Source: Dendrophyllia cribrosa
Taxonomy: Eukaryota; Cnidaria; Anthozoa; Scleractinia; Dendrophylliidae
Assembly: GCA_024195265.1 (NCBI GenBank)
Contig: JAJLRJ010000010.1
Span: 22,711,227-22,775,226, forward strand
Direction: 5' to 3'
DNA: 64,000 nt
In this document: positions 1-13,400 of the stretch, piece after piece
Layout: the number at the start of each line of letters is the position of its first letter
Numbering within the stretch: the first letter of the stretch is position 1
The notes under the pieces: model-generated
The model's input: only the letters and a program-made list of their open reading frames with translations
Database searches by the model: none
Told to the model about the DNA's origin: nothing
Position numbers and translations under genes: made by a program

Positions 1-196
1 ATCACAAAATAATATTTAAATTCAGCAACCTACTTTATGATATCTAGTGTTTTCTAAAATTTCCGACTTTTCCTGTGTATATAGAATGCCATTCTTATCC
101 GTAAAGATGATTCGCATAATGTTTTCGCGAATCAAAAAATCTTGAAAGCAAACTTTATTTCAGAAAGCGCTACAGCTGTATTTAACTTCAGCTTAA

Positions 197-899
197 GGTG
201 GCTGAACACAGTTTCACTATACCTATGCGTCATTCATTGTCATTTTAAAACCACTAACGTCTGGGCGCCCAAAATTGGCGAGGCATACGATTAAGCAACA
301 AACTATATATTTTGATATTTTTGTTGAGCTTTTAGGGTGTTGCCATGGCAACACGGTGGAATGAAAATCAGCCTGCAATATTTGTTTTTTTTTTATTTTC
401 AGAAAATCTAGTCATTAGATTTTGTCCATCATTTGTCTCCACTAAACTCGTAAAAATATTCGCATGTTAACACTGGTCTCATGTAATTTTGACAGAGGGA
501 TCTTCCGTAATTTGTGGTTTAATATGTTTGCATTTTGTAAAAATCTCCTCTGTTAGATTTCAAATTTTTGATGGCAGGTGAGTTCGGCATATTCGGAACT
601 ATTATTGTGCCAAATTTCGTGAAATTCTAATGAGTAGTTTTCTAGAAATCAGCACGTTTCCGAGGAAAGTCGCTAAAACATCCAGTCACAATTTTTTGGT
701 CAACTGCGCATGCGTTGCATTTGACTGGGTTCTCGATCCAAAGACAAAAACGACCAAAAAGGCAGTGTATTTCTTCAATGGTTCTATATATTATCTATTG
801 ATTCAACAAACATTTTTACGAACAACAAATTGTTTGATTTTAAGACGAAAAACAACACTTTCGCGATCCACGCTGAGCAAAATAAAATGTTCAGCCACC
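197..899. mobile_element. TTAA-flanked inverted-repeat element, first of a head-to-head pair
   Basis: Ends read GGTGGCTGAAC at the left and its inverse at the right. TTAA abuts both sides (193-196 and 900-903), as expected for piggyBac-type insertion. The interior is almost the reverse complement of the interior of the neighbour at 904-1698, so the two form a 1.5-kb imperfect palindrome. A 143-codon reading frame from 630 and its mirror image at 1006-1266 come from this shared interior and resemble no protein I know. Non-autonomous element by size; family assignment is inferred from the target site only. Confidence 0.7.
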
Positions 900-903
900 T
901 TAA

Positions 904-1698
904 GGTGGCTGAACACAGTTTGCGTGCGCTCTTCAATTTCAGCTGCTTACGTGAGTCAGCGCGCGCAGAGTTTTGAGAAAAACAAACGTGGCGCCTATTC
1001 AGCGATCATTTTATTTTGCTCAGCGTGGATCGCGAAAGTGTTGTTTTTTGTCTTAAAATGAAACAATTTGTTGTTTGTAAAAATGTTTGTTGAATCAATA
1101 GATAATATATAGAAACACTGAAGAAATACACTGCCTTTTTGGTCGTTTTTGTCTTTGGATCAAGAACCCAGTCAAATGCAACGCATGCGCAGTTGACCAA
1201 AAAATTGTGACTGGATGTTTTGGCTACTTTCCTCGGAAACGTGCTGATTTCTACGGAACCACTCATTAGAATTTCACGAAATTTGGCACAATAATAGTTC
1301 CGAATATGGCAAACTCAACTGATACCAAAAATTTGAAATCTAACAGAGGAGATTTTTACAAAACGCAAATATATTAAACAACAAATTATGGAAGATCCCT
1401 CTGTCAAAATTACATGAGACTAGTGTTAACATGCGAATATTTTTACGAGTTTACTAGAGACAAATGATGGACAAAATCTAATGACTAGATTTTCTGAAAA
1501 TAAACGAAACCAAATATTGCAGGCTGATTTCCAATCCACCGTGTTGCCATGGCAACACCCTAAAAGCTCAACAAAAATATCAAAATATAAAGCTTGTTGC
1601 TTAATCTTACGCCTCGCCAAATTTGGGCACCCAGTTGTAAGTGGTTTTAAAATGACAATGAATGATGCATTGGTGCAGTAAAACTGTGTTCAGCCACG
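904..1698. mobile_element. TTAA-flanked inverted-repeat element, second of the pair
   Basis: Shares the central TTAA (900-903) with the preceding element and is closed by TTAA at 1699-1702. Same termini. The interior lies in opposite orientation, and about 100 bp (roughly 913-1010) are absent from the first copy. The arrangement suggests either two insertions at one TTAA or a foldback composite. Confidence 0.7.
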
Positions 1699-1932
1699 TT
1701 AAGGTTACAGTGTACCTTCAGATGGAAAATTTATTGAAATTTTTTTTTTGGAGTCAAAATAAAGTTTACAGAATGAACTTTCATCCAAAAAAAAAATTTA
1801 TTGAAAAATAGTAAAAATTGACGGAGAAATGACGGTATAACTTTTTTGGGCGGAGTTTGTTTATGAAGCAATATGTTTTTTTTAAACGCTGTTTTCTCAA
1901 AGTTAATTTTTCGCTTGTAGGGGACACTTTAA

Positions 1933-2230
1933 AGAGCTACAACTCAAAGGGAATTTGTTCGATTTTCCTCAAATTTGGACAGAAGCTAGGCTAACATATA
2001 ATCAACAAAAACGTGTCGGCGAATTTCTTATTTCCGAAAACTTTTTCGTCAATAGCCATTTCCGTGCGATCACTCCAATTTTTTTTCTCCCTTTTTCAAA
2101 AATATTCTGTAACTTTTCACTGCAATTGAATATGGGAAATCGCCGACACGTTTTTTTAGCGCTTCGTGTCCGGAAATCCGAGAACAAATCAAATTAGCAA
2201 AATACAATAATCGCTTTGAGTTATAGCGTT
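1933..2230. mobile_element. TTAA-flanked MITE
   Basis: Imperfect terminal inverted repeats of about 23 bp (outer end AGAGCTACAACTCAAAG) are bounded by TTAA at 1929-1932 and 2231-2234. A second internal inverted pair (CGTGTCGGCGAA and its inverse, around 2011 and 2135) makes most of the element foldable. No coding capacity. Confidence 0.7.
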
Positions 2231-2985
2231 TTAAAGCTGATTCAGACGTTCGAATTTAGACGTCGTAAAAAATTCGACAATTCATTTTATTGCCAAATGG
2301 TTTCCATATTTAGATAGCCAGCTCTATAAGCTTTAATTTGATATCTGGATTTAGGTATATTAAGTGTAATCTTAAGGGCCCATTTACCCATTTTTTCGCG
2401 CGTTGCTAAGGAAGTGAAATTTCACTTCCGGTAAATGGCGTCAGTCTCCGCGAAAAAGCCATTTTTATCGCGCGAGCCCGGGAAATTTAAACAATTAAAT
2501 GGCTCGGAAATTGTTTACATTTTAGATGTTGTTTCGTTTCGTTTCACAACATTCAAGTCAATAAGTAGGAAGCTTAAGCAACCACGACGACGACGGCAGC
2601 GAGAACGGCACAAAACAAAAGGTTTAATGAGCGAAAACAATGCCTCTGCACATGTTGCACATGCATTTTACATTTTCGTACATTTCTTTGCCGTTCCCTG
2701 CAAAACAACAACGTCAAATGATCAAATTATAGATTTTGTGGAGAACGTGAACACTCGACAGTCAATTTTCTTTTTTTTTGAACTGGAAAGCCATCCTTCC
2801 AAATTCAGTTGCTGGACAATCCAGTCACATTAAACAAACTAAACAAATTGGAGCAACCGCAAAGTACTCTTGTGCTTTGCGCATGAGTAAAAATGTAGTG
2901 ATAAAACAAATTTACAATGTACCGTAAAAACTGGCATATAAGCCACATTTGCTGAATAATTACTCATGCGCAAAGCGCAATGAGT
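2231..2985. other. unassigned sequence
   Basis: No gene recognised. An open frame at 2435-2833 shows no domain or splice signals I can support. A short inverted pair (GCTTTGCGCATGAGTAA near 2876 and its inverse near 2960) forms a roughly 100-bp hairpin. Confidence 0.4.
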
Positions 2986-2989
2986 TAAA

Positions 2990-3355
2990 AAATGCCCTTC
3001 GTTTTTCTTTTTTTTCTTTTTCTTTTTATTATTATAATTATTTTTTGTGTCACGATTTTGCATGCAAATTTATGCACGCATATTTTACATTGTGCACTTC
3101 CAGTTCATAGCTTTGCCATTTACACTTCCTGTTTAGTGACTTCCGGCTACTCTCACTTACTTTAAAACAGCGTTACTGAAGTGTCACGACAGCGTCTCCT
3201 ACAACCCTACTTACATTACTGATGCATGTTCACGTTACGTATATATAAGACTTAGAAGAATCACTGGCTTCATTGTGGTACAGCCTTCATTTACAAAACA
3301 TTCCAAAAAACTTCATTACGCATGCGCATGAGTATAGGCTGCTTGAAGCCTCTTG
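2990..3355. repeat. dispersed repeat, copy 1
   Basis: Closely matches 10013-10440 in the same orientation. Both copies begin with a pyrimidine/TTATT-rich stretch, run through a shared unique body, and end in the same GCATGCGCATGAGTATAGG block. No coding capacity; the class of element is unknown. Confidence 0.7.
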
Positions 3356-3426
3356 TTTTGCTCAAAATTGGGGGTGCAGCTTATCTGTGGGAACATCTGC
3401 AATAGATTATACTTTCCGGTGATATA

Positions 3427-3750
3427 AAGGCCCGTTTACATGGGCGATTTTTTGTGCAATTTTTGTCGCACCTGTCAATGCAATTTTTGTCGCTCGCAAG
3501 TTGCATCCTCAAATGGCATGTGTAAACGGGCGGCGATTTTAGTGCGATTTGGGCACGATGTCGCAGAGGTTTTAAACATGTTCGAAACCTGGTGCAACTT
3601 GGCAGCGATTTTGGGGAAATCACAGCAAATAAAGCAAATGTCGCAACCGAATCGCACAGGAAATTGCCACTTGTTTACACTTGCGACAAGAGTAGCATTG
3701 GAGAGCGCGACGAAAATCGAATCAAAAATCACATGTGTAAACAGGCCTTG
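3427..3750. mobile_element. MITE with GTTTACA-type ends
   Basis: Left end AAGGCCCGTTTACATG and right end the inverse of AAGGCCTGTTTACACATG. The interior repeats short GCGATTTT and TTGTCGC words. A related, more decayed copy is at 28625-28855. Open frames here on both strands are by-products of the repeat. Confidence 0.65.
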
Positions 3751-4316
3751 AGTTGTCCAGACTTTTTGAGTCTTGAAATTGAAAATTCTATTTATTTGAG
3801 GTGTACAACGTGGAACAAACATAATTCATTAACTTTAGATGGTGTAGGAAAGTGAGTCTTGTTTCTCTAACAAAGCTGCCAGAGTGCCTCCGAGACCAAA
3901 AATCAAATTGAAGAATAAGGATCCGCATGAAACGTATTCTCGTAATGCACAAACGTGAGCGCTGTGTTTATAAATTGTAAAATTTGGCCTCAAATTGTCA
4001 AAATACCTGTGTTGAAACAGTGCTCCCTGGACATTTTGAAGCTTTTGGAAATGAAGAAACACCGAAGACAAACGAATTCGAAGCCAAAGAAAAGAGTCTG
4101 TAAACAAGTGGCCATCTTGGTTATCCTTAGTAACCATGCTAAATAAAAACTTGTGCTCAAAAAATTTGCATGGTCGGAAAAAAGAAACAGAAATTCGCTG
4201 AAACGAAACTATGTTAGTCTACGAAGTCCACTCGTCCGAGATCAAGAACTACTCGTCTCAGACGAGCGGACGAGTGGAAGTTTTTTGCCCTGTCAATATA
4301 TACCAATACCGATCTA
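3751..4316. other. unassigned sequence
   Basis: No gene, repeat or RNA recognised apart from a short self-complementary CGTCTCAGACGAG stretch near 4253-4270. Confidence 0.4.
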
Positions 4317-4475
4317 GGGGTGCTTACCATTTGTCACATCTGTCCAGCCAGACCGCTCAATTTGTAAATATTATTCCATTATTTGTCAGAACTGATCGGC
4401 CAGACTTCAAAAAGCCCCATTCTAGTTACAAATGCACCGGTCTGACCGGCATGTTCTGACAAATGGTAAGCGCCC
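4317..4475. mobile_element. short MITE
   Basis: About 19-bp imperfect inverted ends (GGGTGCTTACCATTTGTCA and its inverse) enclose 160 bp with a second internal complementary block (CAGCCAGACCG and CGGTCTGACCG). The flanks share TA. No coding capacity. Confidence 0.6.
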
Positions 4476-4590
4476 TAAGATAAAGTCTTTACAAGCTAAG
4501 TTACCCACAAATGGTAGAGCAACTAAGATCACAGGGGAATCTTTGTTATTAGAAATGGTAATTGGACTAAGTGGAGTACATTTCAGGGAG

Positions 4591-5243
4591 TAATTGAGTA
4601 ACCTCTATATAACGAAGTCCTTGGTATAACGAACAACATTCTTCATAACTTTCTCCGTGTACTTTTCTTTAATCTGCCCGCCTAGAATAGCCTTTGCTAA
4701 ACGTGGGCAGCTAAAATGTATCTGTTTTTTTGAAAATAAAGCCTTTTTGTTGTTGTTGTTGTTGTTGCCTGGCAAAATTACAAGTGAAATGTATGGAACA
4801 GAACCTCGATATAACGAACCTCGATATAACGAAATCCTCGTTATAATGAACACAATCGAACAGCCCAAACATAAAATTTACCCCGATATAACGAATAAAT
4901 ATAATGTCAATGTGCAACAAAAGATGAATGTGGAACAGACCAACAGTGTGTGCTATATGGCAAAGGTATAATCTGTACAGTTTTCCAGCGCCATATTTTT
5001 ATGTACAGTGTACTGTAGCTTCATACAGGCATTAAAGTGCAAATGCTATTTGTTCAGATCCGGAAATATGTAATACCCTTACAAAACAATAATATTATTA
5101 TTAACTATACCTCGATATAACAAACATTTTGGTTGTTTTCCGCAAATTTGTTACAACGAGGTTTTCGATATAACAAACCCTTGATATAGCGAACCAATTT
5201 CACCAGTCCCTTGACACTTTGTTAAATCGAGGTTCCACTGCTA
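4591..5243. mobile_element. pogo/Tigger-like MITE interrupted by a retroposon tail
   Basis: Many GATATAACGAA-type words in both orientations, and a right end (5212-5243) reading as the inverse of CAGTGGAACCTCGATTTAAC, are typical of mariner/pogo (Tigger) derivatives. The left end near 4591 is decayed. Inside, an AATAAAG signal followed by six TTG triplets (4735-4766) looks like the 3' end of a plus-strand retroposon that jumped into the element. Confidence 0.6.
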
Positions 5244-5357
5244 TAATGAATTGTAGTCTTACTCTTCTCTTGAAAACTTATATGAAATAATGTATTAGTG
5301 AGGGGATTAATACTGTCCACCCAGTAGTACAGGGGTGAAACACAAATCACCACTTAC

Positions 5358-8300
5358 CAACAACATTTTCACAGGTATAAGATAAACTAAAATTGCCCTG
5401 AAAATTAAAAGTAAAAATTACAATTTAAAAAAAAAAATGAAAGCATATATTTATAAAAGAAACCAGGTATGATTTATGGATACACAATGCTTTCAAAGTT
5501 TGGTAAAAGCTTAGCAGCAGATAAGGTAAAGAGACACTTACCGTTACATGTCTGCCATAGGCTACCTACACAGTCATTATGTAACTCCAGTTTAATCAGT
5601 GTGGAGTGACTAGCAGCATCATTACATATACCTCTTGGATGTCATAGTTAGCAAAGACACTTTTCAAAAAAGCGTGCACTAGCTATCATAATAATTACAA
5701 TGGCTAGTGGATGCTTTTTGAAAAGTGCCTCTTATTATCAAAATTTTGTAGCAATAGACCCTATTCATAAATGGCGGCCGGTTTATTATTCTTTTATATT
5801 CATGCTAATCAGCCCAACTAGCCTCGTTAGCATGTGCAAAATTAAAAAGAATTTTTGCTCTAAAATGAGGCTAGTTGGGCTGATTAGCATGAATATAAAA
5901 GAATAATAAAATAAATCGGCCGCCATTATGAATAGGGTCTATAGTGTACTTACTAGATATTACACATTTCAAAAACACAACACAATGTTCAAGTTTGGAA
6001 AACATGTTTCAGATACTTCAGTATCCATCATCAGTCCAATATGTTAACAAAATTGTATATGTTGTAGTTAATTTGTTTTCTCAGGTAACTTTTATTTTTC
6101 CATTGTTTTTGGATATGGTAATATATGCTAATGAATTTGAAACAAAGGAAAAACAAAAATTACCTGAAATAAAAAATTAACTACAACATATATATAAAAT
6201 TAATAACAAAGAAATGTTGATTATAAATAGTAGAAATAATAGCTAATTACATATCTCCAAAATGAGCGATTAAAAATTCAAACATGAGAGAATAGCATCA
6301 AACTCGTTAAAAAATTCCGAGTTCCAGATGGGATTTGAACCCACGACCCACCGTGATCTAGTCGGATGCTCACCACAGAGTCCCAGTAGCTCAGTGGTAG
6401 AGCATCCGACTAGATCACGGAGGGTCGTGGGTTCAAATCCCATCTGGAACTTGGAATTTTTTTCCAAGTTTGATGCTCTTCTCTCATGTTTGAATTACAT
6501 ACCTGTGAGACATAACACGGGATACAAAAAAATTAGCGGAACACAAATAACGAGATTCAGATATAGATCTGTGAAAATATTACATAATACTAAAGGGATG
6601 CAACAAAATATGTGATACTTCTAGGAAAAACAAAACATTATGATTGTAATTCGGATGTAAAATTAAGGTAAGAGTGTTAAATTAACATGTTTAACATTGT
6701 GCCGTGTCTCTTATCATCTGATGATTTTAGGAATGAAATCCAAATTGCTCCAAATAAGTTCTATTTTGGCACAGAGACTGATTATTATGTGTGAAGAATT
6801 AGCCTGTTCCTTTTCCTATTAAAAAAACTGAACCAACTCAAGCAAAACATTACTGATTTCCCGAAACAAAAGAAATCAATCAAGCATCACCTCCTCTTTT
6901 GTGTACATGTAAGTTGCTTGAGTTTTGGCAAAAATTAAGTAATGCATTTTTCTTGGTACATGTATAGAAGCCTTTTGCTTAAAGAAATAATACAGAACAA
7001 GGTTTCTTGCATGATAACCAGGCTCTGTCCCAAAATACAGCTCTTTTGGCGCAATTTGGATTTTAATCCCAAAATTGTCACATGTGACAGTTTCACTTAA
7101 AGGGGCTATGTCGCGAGGATGGCGGGTGAGTACTGGGTACTAACAACTTGAAAAACGTCCGGTGGCTTTTTATCAAGTTGGCGGCCAATACTGTCGAATT
7201 TGCTGCAATCCATTCCATTCTGTCGTATTGCTTGGAAGGATAGATCTCAAGTTTACAAATTAGTTAGAGTATTTACTTGGCTAGATTTTTGTTAAATTAT
7301 TTCTGGGATTTGTTAGTCGTACCTTCAAAAAATTCGATTTCTTCCAGTAGTGGTGGAAGTTGGGGAGGGATTTTTAACCCATTGACACCTGAACCGCCCG
7401 TAACCGCCCGTACAAGACTCCACTGCTTTAAAAAATTGTAACTTTCTCAATCGTGCGAACATTGCCTTAACTAGCAGTTGTGAGCATTGACTAGAAAGTC
7501 TTTCAAATTGAGATACCCAATAAACACAAAAAAGTCAGCGATTTTTGCAGAATATCAGCGTTTGAATTTGGACAATGACAAAAATTACCGTTTTTAACGT
7601 CATAGAAAAACAACAAAAATCACGTTTTTGCCTTTAGTTTTTTTTATTCAAATCATCGTGGCAAACCCAAAAGTCAACATTTACAGCAAAATTCAGTCCT
7701 AGTCCTAGCTTAGCAGTGAATTTTTTTGCTCTTATTCGTTGCTCGGGCCTAGCTACAGCTTCTTATACTAGTGCATACTCACCTTGCCTCGATTTTCAAC
7801 ATCACCACCGCACTGCATGCTGGGAAAAAAAGATTTTTTGACAGCGCCCATTCCGTCCTCCAAAATTTTCATATATATACTAAGTCCACAGCCACTCTGA
7901 CCCACCGCCGAAATTTCGCGCTTGTTGTGTTCTCCTGTGGTCGCAACTTCCAAAATATACCGTGGTAGGTCGAGAAATTCATCCAGAGTCGAGTCCCAAA
8001 GCCACTTCGTTTCCAGGCGGCCATTTTTCCAGTTCAACGAGCAACGAGCCAAATTCGTAAACGAAGTACAACACCTAACTCGCTTCATTGAGAAGTGGAC
8101 TCTGAACTACCTCCAAGCTTAATGATGCTCACCAGGCAGCTACTAAAGATGAAAAATGGCTGTGAACTTACCAAAAATCGTAGATAATTCATATTGGACC
8201 CTTTATTGCAAATCAACCAAGCAAAATGAGATCGTCACAATGACGTTTCCAGTAAACTCGAGCCTTCAGTGTTTTAGAACAGCAGCACTTTCAATGGTAA

Positions 8301-10443
8301 CTCCAAATATGAAGTCACGAAATCCTATGGGGCGTGTGTATGCAGAAAATCACTCAAAAACGTAAAAATCCTCAGGTGTGAATGGGTTAAGCGAAATCGA
8401 TTGTGTGTTTGTTTACCTCGCTTGGTTCAACACAATGCAAGCGCGATAAAACTTGCCGCGATCTGGGAGGGAACAATAGAAATTTGACATGTGTGACGTC
8501 TGGTGACGTCACATGACAGGAACTCATTGCGCAGACTCGCCTTGCGACATAGCCCCTTTAACCTTTAATAATTGACTCATCATTATAATTACCTCTTATT
8601 TTTACTAGAAGATATGTTACAGTGTTGAAATGCAAATGTTAAGTACTCATCAGCTGAAATGAAGATACATACATTAAATTCGTTTTTAATTATCAACATT
8701 TGTAAATGATTTTTGACTATCTGAGTGAATGTCCATAATAATAAATTATTTTTCAGAATCAACCAAACATGCACTGTTACCCCTTGTTTTTGTTTTGTCT
8801 GTTTTTTCTGTTACCCCTTGTTACTGATTAGTCAGATAAATCATAACTTGAAAAGAGATTACTCAGATTTTGAAGACTTTGATCAGTTTACTGTAAATTT
8901 AGTAGAATACGAGACAAAGCTTGTGTGATGCATGACACTTGTGACCAAATTAAGGAACAAGGTTAAAGACCCAGTATTGTCCATTACGCATTGCGTGCTG
9001 CGAGCATCGGCGGCCATTTTCTTGATGATGAAAATTCCGGTAGGTCTTATACATGTAGCTCTTTGTAATCCGTTTGCATCCCCCATGTCGGTTTATTCAA
9101 GTACCTTATTTATCAGGCAACACTTAAGAATGTAATTTAATATAAAATGTTTGAACAGAAGAGAAGCACGAGACGATATAATTCCTTTTCACGCGATAGA
9201 ATTTTTGCCGCGAGAACAGCAAAACCCCGGAAAACGATAGAAACCTCGCTCCCGTGCAAACCAAAACAATAACAGAGGTGCGTGAAGCATAATGGACAAT
9301 ACTGGGTCTTTAAAAACTCTTTGAAGGGCTTTACCCTTCTTCAGTGTTGCAAAATAATTAAATATACACACACATTTAGAATTGAGTGAGATGTCATGAA
9401 AAAAAAGTATTGAGATTGTAAAAGTGTACTTCAAACAATAGCCAGGGTTGATTATTTGGTCCAAAAATGGGGTAATTATTCAAGAGAGCTAAGTGATCAT
9501 TTGAGGCATATTTTAGGGGCAATCACATTAAACAGTTCCCCAGAATGGAGGACAATTAGTCAGGGAGGCTAAAGGATGGCTATTCTATTGTAGTAAAATC
9601 AACATCATTCTAGCAGGAAATGACTTACCTGCTTTGAAATTACTATCGAACATCGCTTTCCTTCCAACAAAATATCTAGTTATGGATAAACAATAAAAAA
9701 GGGTTTAGACAGCATTTAAATCAAATCATTAATTTATCATGATACCAGATATCCCTTTGTTCAAGACACACTATCCTCTGAGAGTGATAAAATAATATGG
9801 GCACTATTTGTATTACCCAGGGTCTAATTTATTGTTTTTAATTGTATTATGCACCTGTAGTTTTTGAACGATTTTATTAATTCTTAAATAATTTTAGTTT
9901 TTATTTCAGACACGACCACATCAGCTGTGCTGTAATTTTAACACGTATAAATAAATGCTAAATTATTATTATTACTCATTATTACTACTCGCGTAGTGGC
10001 ATAAGTTATAAAATGGCCTCCGTTTTTCTTTTTTTTCTTTTTATTATTATTTTTTGTGTCACGATTTTGCATGTAAACTTATGCACGCATATTTTAAATT
10101 GTGCATTTCCGGTTCATAGCTTTGCCATTTACACTTCCTGTTTAGTGACTTCTGGCTACTCTCACTTCCGGTAAAACAGCGTTACTGAAGTGTCATGACA
10201 GCGTCTCCTACAACCCTATTACTAATGTTCACGTTAGGTATATATGACTTAGACGAATCACTGGCTTCATTGTGGTACAGTCTTCATTTCCAAAACATTC
10301 AATAGTAAACAACGTGGTTTGCAGGAACGATGACTGAATGAAAGGAGTAACTCTTCTCCATATCGGACATCTTCTTATCATGTTTAAAATATATTGTAAA
10401 ACTTTCTTACGCATGCGCATGAGTATAGGCTGCTTGGAGCCTC

Positions 10444-10486
<43 letters not shown>

Positions 10487-13400
10487 GATTATTAATATTA
10501 CTATCATGGGAAGATCCTTCCCCCACCCTACAAGGAACAATCAGTATTGCACAGACCAGCCACCAGAGACAATCAGTATAAGTACATGTATAAACTAAAA
10601 CAGTGGATAGCATTGTTGGTGCGCTCTGATTGGCCACTAAAACTTGAGATGGCAAGTGCTATTCACCTCAAAGCAATTTACTCGCAAAAATTGTAATCGT
10701 TGACAGGAGTAAATGAGTTTAAAATAATCATTTTCGTGCTATATTATCTCACTATTTAAGTATGTACATGTACTAAAACTACTATTCACCTCAATGTCGG
10801 TGGCCAGTGGTGGATATTTAACTCTCTGCTTTGCAGCGTGAAACATCCACCACTAAGCCACCTCCACTTCAGTGAATAGTTGTTAACTGTACACATACCT
10901 GTATGTAACCAGATGAGCCAGTTTGAACTGGTCTTTGATTGGAGCACTATCTATTGCTCTGATCAGAGGCTTGCACAAGTGCAGTTTGTTAATCTGCAAA
11001 TCATTATGTTAAGAAATTAAAAAGTAACATAATTATTACTCTAGAATTGAAAGGTCTGAAGAGCGGCAGACTAGTTAACAATTTCAAAAAGAGTACAACA
11101 TTTTTATGTCTTGGTAAAGCTTCCTCTATCATCAGTTATTCTAGTATCTATACATGACAACCCTGCATATAGACTTAGGCAGATGTAATTATTTTATTTT
11201 ATTTAATGAATTTGACACCAATACCTACAAAATATAATTTATCTTGTAGTTTCATATTAGTTTTGGTTCAAACATTTTTAAACTAGTTTATTTTTTTTTC
11301 AACCCAGTTACATTTTTTTATACCAGTTTCATTTTTTTTAAACCAGTTACCTTTTAACCCATGGATAGGCGCAAGAGTAATGAACGGGTTATCGGTAATG
11401 GCGGCCAATTCACTCACTCGCTCGCTCGCTCGTTCCATCACTCAGATGTAAACTTTTTCCGCATATCTACGTTGAAATAACAAAATTTGACCTCATTAAT
11501 TTGTCAAATCCTGGGTGGCGCAGTGTCTAAGCAATCAGACAATAGAGCCGAAGGACGTGAGTTCGATTCTCTTTGGGACTGATTTTTTCTTTTTTGTTTC
11601 TTTTTCTTTTTTCGAACGGAAATTACTGTTTTTTTTTTGTTTGTTTGCGTTCGACAAAAGTCGTTATATTTAATTTCCAAAAAACCCCACAATATTACGT
11701 TACCGCTCACTCGTTCCATCTCTCAGCTGTAAACTTAGTTAGTACGAATGCAATTTGCAACCGAGAACAACTTGAATCCCCGCGTTAATCCAGCGATAAC
11801 AATAACTAAATTGTTGTAAACGAATATAAATAACAATAAGCTTAAAGATGTTTCGCATTTGGAGTCTTTAAGGCAACGATAAGATTGATTAAATTTATGC
11901 TGTTCCAAGCCAGTGATCACAGTTAGCCGAAAGGTCTCAGGTTCGAGTCTCGCGCCTGATCCTTTTTTTCTTTCTTCTTCAGACTGAACATTATGAAAGT
12001 GATGTACCATATTTTTCTTTTTGCATTTGTCAAAAATCCTTACGTTTAATTTAAAAAAAAAAATCGAACTGTGTCAGTGTCAAAACATAAGCTTACCGCA
12101 ATATTGCCTTACACGTTAGCATTTCCTATTCATGGGTTGACTCTTACTGTAGGAGCCTTTGATTTAAAACTGTTTTAATTTTTCTAATACTGTTTTTGAT
12201 ACTACTTTTTTTACGCTTCTGTCCTACACAATGTATTATTTTTAGGTTAAAACACGGATTTACAGTATTTAATGGTTATTGAAGCATGAGTTCTGTGCTA
12301 CTACATTTTCAATGCATTACTCAAAGTAAAATAATACAAGTTGAACCAAATTAAACGCTTACCTTGAAGTAAATCTTGAACAAATGATTGACAAGTGCAA
12401 GCATGCCCCACTTTTTCGAAACTTCAAGTGATGAACGACTGAAAAGAAAACACATTGAAATGTCTTAAATTTCTCTACCCTTTGAATTCCATAGCATCCC
12501 TTTCAGAAATGGCATTTATGCTTGTATGTATACAACAACGACAACAACAATTTATTCTTTGCACAACAATACAAGAGTTGGGTGGTTTGGTTTGTCCTGC
12601 AAATAGCTGGAAAGTTAATCGTGGCGGGGCAAAACAAGTACATGAATAACACAAAAAAATTAATTATCCAATAAAATCAAAAACCTTATACTATTACAAA
12701 GCCTTGCAGATTGCACTAAAAATAAATAAAACACAGAAGTTAAGTGTTCTAATTAACACAACGCTTACTGACGTACAATGCGTTAAGACAAGGAGTCTCT
12801 CACTACAGCAAGTGTTTTATGTACCTCGTTGTATATGTTGTGGTTCTAATTTTTCCTTGGTTTGAAATTTTTCAAACCAGTGTTATTTTTGTTTTCCTTT
12901 GTCTCAGATGATGGTTATGAATTTGAGACAAAGAAAAATAAATAATAATTAAAACTGGTTTGAAAATTTTTGATCAACAACATATACATGTACATGCAGT
13001 TTTAGTAGATGTTATTGAACTAACAGTAGCTCATTAACAAAAAAAATAATTTAAAAAATGTTCTCTGAATAAAAAGTTTAAACTTACAAGCTTTTGATTG
13101 CCTGTCTGCAATTTTTGATAAATAAAATTGATTTGATTGTCAAAGATTGCAAACTGGCAATCAAAAGCTCATAAATATAAACTAAGTCTTTTTAACCAGA
13201 GAACGTTTTTCAAATTTGTTAATATGTCTTATCCTGGTTACTCGTCCATTTTTATCAGCAGCTTGTTTGGAATAATAAAATTGGTCCCGTTTTTTTCTCA
13301 TGTTAAAAGTAAAAAATTAATATAATTTTCATGTCACTTTTCCAGACATTTTGCCAAATCTATAAGCAAAATTCCCACAAAAAGGTTGCTGCTTTACACA

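Noticed and set aside
630..1266. Mirror-image protein-coding genes
   Set aside because: The two similar frames on opposite strands come from the inverted interiors of a TTAA element pair; no domain recognised.
6382..6451. Functional tRNA gene
   Set aside because: Mismatched acceptor and anticodon stems, anticodon inconsistent with the variable arm, and embedded in a palindromic repeat.
10229..10655. Poly-Ile and poly-Asn frames
   Set aside because: Arise from the (TTA)n tract on both strands.
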